From Acidobacteriaceae bacterium (GTDB taxonomy: Bacteria; Acidobacteriota; Terriglobia; Terriglobales; Acidobacteriaceae), in the NCBI GenBank assembly GCA_003151875.1, contig PLYW01000381.1, positions 1-5,386 on the forward strand: a stretch of DNA of 5,386 nt. Direction: 5' to 3'. This document shows, one piece after another, positions 1-5,386 of the stretch. The translations under genes were made by a program, and so were the position numbers. Each line of letters opens with the position of its first letter. The first letter of the stretch is position 1. A model generated the notes under the pieces. It searched no databases, had not been told where the DNA came from, and was given only the letters and a program-made list of their open reading frames with translations.

Positions 1-1893
1 CGCTTCTTCCGCCGCGGCGACGAGATTACCATCTCGACCATCGTGCAGAACTATCTGCCCAGCGACAAAGTTGCGCGGGTCTCGATGGAGCTTGCAGGCC
101 TACAGGTACTGGATGGCGGGCAGCGCGATGTCAGCGTTCCGAGCCGCGGATTGATCAAAGTAGATTATCGGGTGCGCGTGCTCGATGTGGATTCGGCGCG
201 CGTGTTGGGCAAGGCGCTGACCGACGTCGAGAGCGACGCGATGGAACTGACGCTGCCGGTGGTTCCCTTCGGGGTGAAGCTGGCAGTGGCCAAGTCAGGA
301 TCGGTCGCGGTCCCGGGTAAGAGCGACACGCTGCAGCCGTTGACCTTCCCGGCGGGCGCCGAGGCAGGAACTCGCAAGCTGACAATCGGCGTGACGCCCT
401 CGATTGCGGGCACAGTGTTCGCCGCGCTTGACTTCCTGACCTCCTATCCCTATGGCTGTACCGAACAGACCATGTCGAGCTTCCTGCCCGATGTGCTGGT
501 GGCAAACTCGCTGAAGAAGCTGGGAGTGAAGTCGAACATCGATCCGCAAAAGCTGAACAAACAGGTGCAGGCGGGTCTCGACCGACTCTACAACTATCAA
601 CATCCCGATGGCGGCTGGGGCTGGTGGCAGACCGACGACAGCCAGGCATTCATGACCGCATACGTGCTCGCCGGGCTAAGCCAGGCGAAGGCGGCGGGAT
701 TTGAGGTCAAGCAGGACGCGATCGATCGCGGACGCGGTTGGTTGCGCCCACAGTTTGATCGGTCGGAGAAAGTGAAGACCGATCTGCGCGCCTACATGGC
801 CTACGCGCTGGTGTTGAGCGGAACGCAGGAGACGGCGGTGCTTGATTCCGTGTGGAACCAGCGCTCGACATTGACTGCCTACGGCCAGGCGCTGCTGGGG
901 CTGGCCATGCTGGAGCGGAACGATAGCCGGGCGAACGAGTTGAGCAAGCAAATTGAAGCTGAGGCAAAACAAGATGACTCGCAAGCCTGGTGGCCCAGCA
1001 ACAACAACTATCTGCTGGATTTCTACGGCGACACGGCCCCCGAGACAACCGCGTACGCCCTGAAACTCATGGACCATACCGATGCGGCGAGTCCGCTGTT
1101 GTCAAAGGCTGCGGTTTATTTGGTGAACCATCGCGACCAGGGTTACTACTGGGAGTCAACCGAGCAGACGGCGATGGTGATCTACGGGCTCACCGATTAC
1201 CTGGAGCGCACGAAGGAGTTGCAGCCGAACTACAGCGTCGAGGTCCAGGTGAACGGCAAGACCGTGGCGACCAAAAAGTTCACCGCGGCCGATGCGCTGG
1301 CGCCCGCGACCACGGTGATGCTGAATGAGTCGCAACTGGCGGCGGGAACGAACCAGATTCGCGTTGCGAAGTCGGGTGAGGGACGGCTGTACTGGTCGGC
1401 GCGGGGAGAGTACTACTCCAACGAGGCGAAGGTGGTGAACACGGGCAGCTTCAAGCTGAGCGTAGTGCGGGAATATTACCGCCTGTCGCCGCAGCAGAAG
1501 GACGGCCGCGTAGTGTATCACCTCGATAAACTGGCGGGAGCGGTGCAGGTCGGCGACACGCTGGCGGTGCGCATCAGCGTCGGCGGCAACAACTGGAGGT
1601 ACTTGATGATCGAAGATCCGATCCCGTCAGGGACCGAGTCGATCGCGCGTGACGACTTGTATGAACTGGATCAGCGTCCCGATTGGTGGGGCCGCTGGTT
1701 CAGTAATCGCGAGCTGCGCGACGATCGCACGACCTTCTTCAACATGTACTTCCCGCAAGGGCAGCATGAATATGTTTACCTGCTGAAGGTGGTGGACCCC
1801 GGAGTCTTCCGCGTCAGCCCGACCAGCGTGGAACCGATGTATCAGCCCGAATATCTTTCGACCAGCGATGCGTTGACGGTGACGGTGAAATGA
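1..1893 (+). CDS. Bacterial alpha-2-macroglobulin, C-terminal part (5' end outside window)
   Basis: The reading frame is open from base 1, so this is the C-terminal 630 residues of a larger protein; bacterial A2Ms usually exceed 1,400 residues. A GTG at 43 could be read as a start, but the codons before it (RFFRRGDEITISTIV) match the conserved A2M strand, so the gene starts upstream. Window residues 152-156 are GCTEQ within YPYGCTEQTMSSFLP, the thioester motif: Cys153 and Gln156 would form the internal thioester that covalently captures an attacking protease. HPDGGWGWW (201-209) and the surrounding alpha-helical repeats mark the thioester domain (about 140-400). The rest is beta-rich and ends in the typical A2M C-terminal segment (FRVSPTSVEPMYQPEY). 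The known family role is a periplasmic, often lipid-anchored, protease trap; the N-terminal signal and bait region are not visible here. The stop overlaps the next start (ATGA), indicating an operon. Family assignment is secure; the target protease is unknown. Confidence 0.95.
   Translation, partial: RFFRRGDEITISTIVQNYLPSDKVARVSMELAGLQVLDGGQRDVSVPSRGLIKVDYRVRVLDVDSARVLGKALTDVESDAMELTLPVVPFGVKLAVAKSGSVAVPGKSDTLQPLTFPAGAEAGTRKLTIGVTPSIAGTVFAALDFLTSYPYGCTEQTMSSFLPDVLVANSLKKLGVKSNIDPQKLNKQVQAGLDRLYNYQHPDGGWGWWQTDDSQAFMTAYVLAGLSQAKAAGFEVKQDAIDRGRGWLRPQFDRSEKVKTDLRAYMAYALVLSGTQETAVLDSVWNQRSTLTAYGQALLGLAMLERNDSRANELSKQIEAEAKQDDSQAWWPSNNNYLLDFYGDTAPETTAYALKLMDHTDAASPLLSKAAVYLVNHRDQGYYWESTEQTAMVIYGLTDYLERTKELQPNYSVEVQVNGKTVATKKFTAADALAPATTVMLNESQLAAGTNQIRVAKSGEGRLYWSARGEYYSNEAKVVNTGSFKLSVVREYYRLSPQQKDGRVVYHLDKLAGAVQVGDTLAVRISVGGNNWRYLMIEDPIPSGTESIARDDLYELDQRPDWWGRWFSNRELRDDRTTFFNMYFPQGQHEYVYLLKVVDPGVFRVSPTSVEPMYQPEYLSTSDALTVTVK
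454..468 (+). other. A2M thioester motif GCTEQ
   Basis: These codons read Gly-Cys-Thr-Glu-Gln. In the A2M/complement family the Cys and Gln side chains of CxEQ join as a reactive thioester. The intact motif shows that this is a trapping-type A2M rather than one of the thioester-less paralogues found in some bacteria. The middle position is Thr, where Val or Leu is more familiar in bacterial members; Thr is not expected to block thioester formation. Confidence 0.92.
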
Positions 1894-2699
1894 GCGCGAA
1901 ACACAGTGGCGTGGCGAAGTTGTGGCTGCTGAACCTGATCGGCAATGCCGCATTGCTGGCTGCCGTCTATTTCTGGCTGCTCATGCCGGACGCGCATGGC
2001 TGGCAGGTGGGCGGTTCGGCGCTGGCCGCAGTGCTCGTCATCTTTTTTGGAGTGTGGCTGCGGACCGGGACGTTTGCCTACTTCAGAGTTGCAGAGTTTC
2101 GAGACAATGCAACTGTGTGGCGCGCCTTTCGCCATGCGTTGCGGCACATCGTCGCACTGGCGGTATGGGCCGCCAGCCTTGCTGTGCTGGTGTGGCTACT
2201 ATGGAATCTCCGGACCTACACGCCGCAGGCGGGAGTCTGGATCCGACAGAAGCTGAACACTGGTCCGACACCGCGAAATGTCACACGCGATCTCAACTGG
2301 TTGATCGTGCTCATTGTGTGGGTGTCCATTCCGGCGGTGTGGCTCCCGATCGCCAGCACGGTTGCGGCCGCCGGATTCAGATTGAAGCGCATGGCGCGCT
2401 CTCTGCGCGTCTTGCGGCGGCCCGCCTACTGGTTGTGGTTCTGCGCGCTGATGCTGGCGGGGGCGTATGTTCCCTACAAGCTGGTCTGGTGGATACCCGA
2501 CCTCAGCGATCTGCACAAACAGGCATGGAGCATGGGTCTGCGGTTCTTCTTGGCTTACGTGATCTTGATTACCGCATGGGTCGCACTGTTGTTGGTGATT
2601 GGTGCGAGGGTGGAAAAAGAGGATCCTGACATCATCCCGATTGATGAAGTACCTCCGAGTTCAGCGGCCCCCGGACCGCTGCTTGCCGCCGGAAGCTAG
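1890..2699 (+). CDS. Six-TM inner-membrane protein of unknown function, coupled to A2M
   Basis: I do not recognise this 269-residue protein. Six hydrophobic segments are visible at about residues 10-32, 38-58, 85-106, 136-158, 178-200 and 215-238. The loops rich in Arg/Lys (59-84, and 164-177 with RLKRMARSLRVLRR) lie between TM2/TM3 and TM4/TM5. By the positive-inside rule this places both termini in the cytoplasm and leaves only short outside loops (the longest about 107-135). The tail (240-269) is acidic, then Pro/Ala rich, with no catalytic motif. The ATG overlaps the A2M stop (ATGA) and no strong Shine-Dalgarno precedes it, so translation is probably coupled to the A2M gene. That suggests a role tied to the A2M, such as membrane anchoring, assembly or signalling, but this is inference from context. 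The last 39 bases overlap the opposing SpoIID gene. The gene is real with high likelihood; its function is open. Confidence 0.85.
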   Translation: MSAKHSGVAKLWLLNLIGNAALLAAVYFWLLMPDAHGWQVGGSALAAVLVIFFGVWLRTGTFAYFRVAEFRDNATVWRAFRHALRHIVALAVWAASLAVLVWLLWNLRTYTPQAGVWIRQKLNTGPTPRNVTRDLNWLIVLIVWVSIPAVWLPIASTVAAAGFRLKRMARSLRVLRRPAYWLWFCALMLAGAYVPYKLVWWIPDLSDLHKQAWSMGLRFFLAYVILITAWVALLLVIGARVEKEDPDIIPIDEVPPSSAAPGPLLAAGS

Positions 2700-4460
2700 C
2701 TCCGGCGGCAAGCCGTTCTGCACCCAGCCGAGCAATGCTTCTTTTCCGTGCTGCCGCGCCAGTTGTGCCACCCGCGCACGAGCGCCTGCGTAAGCGCGAC
2801 GTAATTCTTCTTCACTCGCCGGGGCCCGAAGCGACTTCTCCAGACCCTTCACATCATCGACGTTCTCGCCTGGTTTCGAGGATGCGTTGGGCGCGGTGAG
2901 GTAAAGCACCAGCCCTTCACGGAACCACAGCGGCGTTCCCGGAAGCGCGTAGGAGTCGATCAGCATGTGCAAAAGTTCGTGGCGAATTGTGCTGTCCAGC
3001 GCGCCCGTTTCGCGTAATACGTCGGAGGGTTGCATCTGGATGGTGCGTCCGCGGGTCGAAGCTGCCACCCATCCCGGCTCGCCCGTTGAGTTGCAGAACG
3101 CTGCAACCGTCGGGTAAATCTTCACGCGCGGAGAGGCGCGATAGAGCAGTCCAGTATTTTCTTCCGCCTCATGCACAAACCCGGTCGCCAACGTCAGCAG
3201 CGAGCGATCGCGATCGGGACGAGTGGTCAGCAACGTGACATCTTCATTAGCGAGCTGCTGCCACGGAATGCCCTGCGCGCTGACGCCCAGACGCGTCCCC
3301 GGGTAGTAGAAGCTGAGGATCTCGCGATAGGAGTGACCTTCCTCGCCCATGACTTCGGCGCCGACCTGGCACAGACCAACCCCGTGCCCGGAGCCCCGGC
3401 CATGAAAGGTAAGACGGTCGCCGGCGTCGCTCACGTCGTACCAGTTGCTCTTCATGCGGTCCCATCCAATGTGGCGGCCGATGGCCGAGCGAAACGTCAC
3501 AGCCGGTACCGTGATGGTAGAGCTGCCGGTAACGCGCAGAAACTCGACGCGGCCGCTGGGTGTGCGATGCAAAACGGATACGGTACGCAGGGCGCCGGGA
3601 ACAACGATGCCATCGGCCGCGAGAGCGCGCTGCAACTCGCGCTTCGCAACCTCGGTGCGCCACTGGGTACTGCCGTTGCGCACGCAGTACTGATCGGAAT
3701 GCTGCACCAGAAATGGGGCGGGGGGCTCATTGTTGCCGAGAACAAAGTGCCCGTCTTCGGTAGTGCCGCCGCAGTTGGCGTGATAGTAAGTGGCCGCCGG
3801 TTCGCCGTCGTACCAGAGAACTTCGCCCACGGTCGCCTCCGCGATGCTGCGCAAATGGACATCAATGCCGGCGATTCGCAAGTCCTGGCAATGGGTGGTG
3901 TCGCAAAAGTCGAACCCTTCCAGGGCATGGCGGCTGCCAAAGTGCATCGCGTAAGTGCGCGCCGCAACCGCCATGGCCTTCAACGCCTCCTCGGATTTGA
4001 AGTTTCCGGTTTCCCCGGCGAGCACGCCCGCAATGTATTCCTCCATCGGCAGGAATGCGGTGATCAGCAGGTGGCTGTCACTGGCGCGAATCTCGATGGG
4101 AAAATCGCCGCGCAGCGGCGGGTCACCGGTGGCGTTCATTTGATAGGCGCCACTCACGCGAACCTCGGAGACGGAGGATTTGTTTCCCGCGACGGCAATC
4201 TTCGATGCCGTGGCGCGCAGAGCGGCGGCAGTGATGGTGGATGCGGTGCAAGTTGCGCAGGTCCGCAGTTGTGCCCGACCGGGATCGGCGCGAATCCGCA
4301 ACTCGCGCGGCGGATGCAGATACCAGAGCCGCACTCGCACAGTCTGCGGAAATCCACTGCGGGAAGATTTGGCGGCGGCGTGATCGCCCAACTCAGCATC
4401 GCCCGCCGCACACAGCAGGAGCAGGAGCAGCAGACCGATAATCGCGAGCGACCGCTTCAT
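2661..4460 (-). CDS. Exported SpoIID/LytB-domain protein fused to putative gluzincin metallopeptidase
   Basis: The product has 599 residues. A short basic N-terminus and a Leu-rich core (5-17) form a signal peptide, probably cut near GDA (20-22). Residues about 38-125 form the beta-rich lead-in, with a CATC (CxxC) at 68-71. The SpoIID/LytB domain follows: LPMEEYIAGVLAGETG (137-152) contains Glu150 at the position of the catalytic Glu of SpoIID lytic transglycosylases; AVAARTYAMHF (164-174); CDTTHCQ (186-192), which binds zinc in characterised SpoIID; NCGGTTED (229-236); and GRGSGHGVGLCQVGAE (354-369) to YYPGTRL (385-391). Residues about 425-580 resemble the peptidase MA family: RHELLHMLI (493-501) has the HExxH zinc motif and WFREGL (512-517) supplies the third ligand, Glu515. 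SpoIID cleaves stem-peptide-free glycan strands or activates amidases; the substrate of the peptidase domain is unknown. The ATG overlaps the stop of the upstream PBP gene and has a strong ribosome site, so this start was preferred to one 60 codons upstream inside the PBP gene. The SpoIID domain is secure and the peptidase call is strong by motif. Confidence 0.93.
   Translation of the reverse strand: MKRSLAIIGLLLLLLLCAAGDAELGDHAAAKSSRSGFPQTVRVRLWYLHPPRELRIRADPGRAQLRTCATCTASTITAAALRATASKIAVAGNKSSVSEVRVSGAYQMNATGDPPLRGDFPIEIRASDSHLLITAFLPMEEYIAGVLAGETGNFKSEEALKAMAVAARTYAMHFGSRHALEGFDFCDTTHCQDLRIAGIDVHLRSIAEATVGEVLWYDGEPAATYYHANCGGTTEDGHFVLGNNEPPAPFLVQHSDQYCVRNGSTQWRTEVAKRELQRALAADGIVVPGALRTVSVLHRTPSGRVEFLRVTGSSTITVPAVTFRSAIGRHIGWDRMKSNWYDVSDAGDRLTFHGRGSGHGVGLCQVGAEVMGEEGHSYREILSFYYPGTRLGVSAQGIPWQQLANEDVTLLTTRPDRDRSLLTLATGFVHEAEENTGLLYRASPRVKIYPTVAAFCNSTGEPGWVAASTRGRTIQMQPSDVLRETGALDSTIRHELLHMLIDSYALPGTPLWFREGLVLYLTAPNASSKPGENVDDVKGLEKSLRAPASEEELRRAYAGARARVAQLARQHGKEALLGWVQNGLPPELASGGKQRSGGR
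2663..2713. terminator. Tandem inverted repeats at the convergent gene ends; probable two-way 3'-end signal
   Basis: A perfect 13-bp inverted repeat (2681-2693 with 2701-2713) encloses a 7-base loop, 2694-2700, that contains the TAG stop of the + gene. The stem is mostly G/C. Directly beside it a smaller repeat pairs AGCGG (2663-2667) with CCGCT (2676-2680), just inside the stop of the - gene. The large hairpin can form in transcripts from either strand. No T-run follows on either side, so this is not a classical Rho-independent terminator. It could be an I-shaped terminator, an RNA 3'-end protector, or a barrier to read-through between the convergent operons. The pairing is seen directly; the role is inferred. 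Confidence 0.6.
2967..2981 (-). other. HExxH zinc motif (HELLH) of the C-terminal peptidase domain
   Basis: The codons read His494-Glu495-Leu-Leu-His498. In gluzincins the two His bind zinc and the Glu activates water. The expected downstream third ligand, Glu515, is encoded at 2916-2918 in WFREGL, 17 residues after the second His. The segment before it, with the strand RVKIYPTVAAF (445-455) and the GRTIQM strand (471-476), has the layout usual for the peptidase MA superfamily. All three ligands are intact, so the domain is predicted to be active. Confidence 0.82.
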
Positions 4461-5386
4461 TTCCGCGCTCCTTTTGCGGCTGCGGCGACCCCAGCGCTGT
4501 GATCCACCGCGTAGGCGGCGAAGATCTCCCGTGCGACGCTGGCGGCATCGGTACCGCCGTGGCCTTTTTCCAGAAAGACAACCAGCGCGATTTCGGGACG
4601 CGCGGCGGGCGCATAACCCGTAAATAAGGCATGCGTCCATGGACCCTGGTCAGCCATCGCGGTCCCAGTCTTACCCGCAACTTTCATGGGCGCATCCGGC
4701 TGCGCCATGCGTCCCATACCGTAGGTAACGGATTGTTGCAAGCCTTCAAGAATTGGGGAGAGCTTGCCGTTCGGGTCGCTGTTAGCGCGCACGGCCAGGT
4801 CGCGATAGCCGTGCAGCAACTGCAGCGGAGTTACGTTGATTCCCCACTCGCCGATCGCTTGCAGTTGCAATTCCTCCGGTGAGCGGGCGAGGACAACGCT
4901 TCCGGCGACTTCAGCCGACGACACTCCGGTAAGGGAGCCGAAGCCGGAGCGCACAAAACTGTCGCGCAATTGTGCGGGCGTCAGACGGGTGGCGACGCTG
5001 GTGAAGTACGAATTGCAGGAATACGCCAGCGCGCTCGCCGGGACCAGCGGCTCCGGAGTTGCCGGATGGGAGCAGTCGAGCTTGCGTCCGCCAATGGAAA
5101 CCGTGCGCTTGCACATGAGCGCGGTGTGCGCGTCGAGCTTTCCCGCTTGCAGCAGCGCCAGCAGGGTGAAGGGCTTGATGCTGGAGCCGGGATGCACCAC
5201 GCGACGAGCCGCGACATCGAGATGGTAAGCTGCCAGGACGTGTCCCGATTGGACGTTGACTACTACGGCGGCGCCACGACGACCCGCCATCGCCCGCGCG
5301 ACCGCCTTCTGCAACGCCGAATTATCTGGGCCTCCTGCTGTGGCGTGCAATGTCACGAAGTACACCACGATCACGGTGAAGCATCG
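4457..5386 (-). CDS. Minimal penicillin-binding transpeptidase (5' end outside window)
   Basis: The frame is open to the right edge, so the start is not seen. A GTG at 5374 is possible, but RCFTVIVVYFVTLHATA reads as the hydrophobic part of a signal peptide or anchor, and only a few residues are probably missing. Counting from the GTG, all three penicilloyl-serine transferase motifs are present: Ser64-Ser-Ile-Lys67 in HPGSSIKPF, Ser119-Cys-Asn121 (SxN), and Lys235-Thr-Gly237 in GKTGTAM. WGINVTPLQLLHGYRDLA (177-194) and FTGYAPAARPEIALVVFLEKG (251-271) are typical of PBP transpeptidase domains. The enzyme would form D-Ala cross-links in periplasmic peptidoglycan using Ser64 as nucleophile. At about 305-310 residues it lacks both the N-terminal dimerisation module of class B PBPs (usually 550-700 residues) and a glycosyltransferase domain. 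Cys88 and Cys101 flank a short beta hairpin. A class D beta-lactamase is less likely because motif 2 is SxN and the helix after SxxK is PBP-like. The stop overlaps the SpoIID gene start. Confidence 0.92.
   Translation of the reverse strand, partial: RCFTVIVVYFVTLHATAGGPDNSALQKAVARAMAGRRGAAVVVNVQSGHVLAAYHLDVAARRVVHPGSSIKPFTLLALLQAGKLDAHTALMCKRTVSIGGRKLDCSHPATPEPLVPASALAYSCNSYFTSVATRLTPAQLRDSFVRSGFGSLTGVSSAEVAGSVVLARSPEELQLQAIGEWGINVTPLQLLHGYRDLAVRANSDPNGKLSPILEGLQQSVTYGMGRMAQPDAPMKVAGKTGTAMADQGPWTHALFTGYAPAARPEIALVVFLEKGHGGTDAASVAREIFAAYAVDHSAGVAAAAKGARK
4468..4473 (-). promoter_or_regulatory. Shine-Dalgarno AAGGAG for the SpoIID-peptidase gene
   Basis: On the - strand, AAGGAG ends seven bases before the ATG at 4460. 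It lies in the last codons of the upstream PBP gene (Lys-Gly-Ala-Arg-Lys-stop), whose TGA overlaps the ATG. A near-ideal site at ideal spacing fixes the start at 4460 and indicates re-initiation or independent initiation after the PBP is translated. Confidence 0.85.

Noticed and set aside
43..45. GTG at 43 as the start of the A2M gene
   Set aside because: The frame is open to base 1 and the codons before 43 encode conserved A2M sequence, so the gene begins outside the window.
1922..2629. A 235-codon + strand frame inside the six-TM gene
   Set aside because: It is an out-of-frame shadow. Its translation is Arg/Cys/Gly rich without structure, while the frame at 1890 gives six well-formed membrane segments and an ATGA overlap with the A2M.
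4401..4460. Lipoprotein signal in the SpoIID protein (LLLC at 14-17)
   Set aside because: The residue before Cys17 is Leu, where a lipobox needs a small residue, and a normal signal peptidase I site follows at about 20-22.
3171..4502. A 443-codon open frame on the + strand opposite the SpoIID gene
   Set aside because: Its codons are in exact register with those of the - gene, so its stops would need TTA, CTA or TCA codons in the SpoIID frame, which are rare at this GC content. The translation has no domain-like motifs, whereas the opposite strand encodes a clear SpoIID protein.
4461..4640. Longer SpoIID protein starting at 4640
   Set aside because: The extra 60 residues lie inside the PBP gene and are low-complexity and Arg rich. 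The start at 4460 has a strong Shine-Dalgarno and a clean signal peptide.
4457..5386. Class D beta-lactamase
   Set aside because: The small size and SxxK/KTG motifs would fit, but motif 2 is SCN and not SxV, and the segments PGSSIKPF, WGINVTPLQL and FTGYAP are typical of PBP transpeptidases.
1..5386. tRNA, rRNA, CRISPR array, insertion sequence or phage attachment site
   Set aside because: No such structures were seen by eye. The window is filled by four continuous coding frames, and the only marked inverted repeats are those at the convergent ends.

Overview
The window is a completely packed, GC-rich (by eye about 60%) stretch of a Gram-negative-type bacterial chromosome. It holds four protein genes in two convergent pairs and no intergenic gap of any size. 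The left pair reads on the + strand: the C-terminal part of a bacterial alpha-2-macroglobulin (A2M, 1-1893, its beginning lies left of the window), followed through an ATGA stop/start overlap by a six-TM membrane protein of unknown function (1890-2699). The right pair reads on the - strand: a small penicillin-binding transpeptidase (5386-4457, its first residues lie right of the window), followed through another ATGA overlap by a secreted SpoIID/LytB-domain protein (4460-2661). The two pairs meet tail to tail, and their coding ends overlap by 39 bp. Two adjacent inverted repeats sit in and beside this overlap, one with a perfect 13-bp stem, and are probably a two-way 3'-end signal.

The most notable gene is the SpoIID protein. 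After a complete SpoIID/LytB domain (catalytic-type Glu150, CDTTHCQ, GRGSGHGVGLCQ) it carries a second enzyme-like domain with HELLH and a downstream WFREGL. These are the expected zinc ligands and catalytic Glu of a gluzincin-type (peptidase MA superfamily) metalloprotease. A glycan-cleaving SpoIID domain and a putative peptidase are therefore in one exported chain, translationally coupled to a peptidoglycan transpeptidase with almost no N-terminal extension beyond its signal sequence.

All four products are expected at or beyond the cytoplasmic membrane: a thioester protease trap (A2M), a six-TM membrane protein, a cell-wall cross-linking enzyme, and a wall-cleaving/peptidase fusion. Bacterial A2M genes are classically linked to a PBP gene (yfhM-pbpC in E. 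coli). Here an A2M lies beside a different, minimal PBP in convergent orientation. A joint envelope defence/repair role is an inference from proximity only.

The organism cannot be fixed from the window. High GC, a periplasmic-type A2M, and SpoIID and PBP genes without other sporulation genes would fit Acidobacteriota or a similar soil diderm, but this is a low-confidence guess. No RNA genes, insertion sequences, CRISPR arrays or clear promoters were seen; the promoters of both pairs should lie outside the window.
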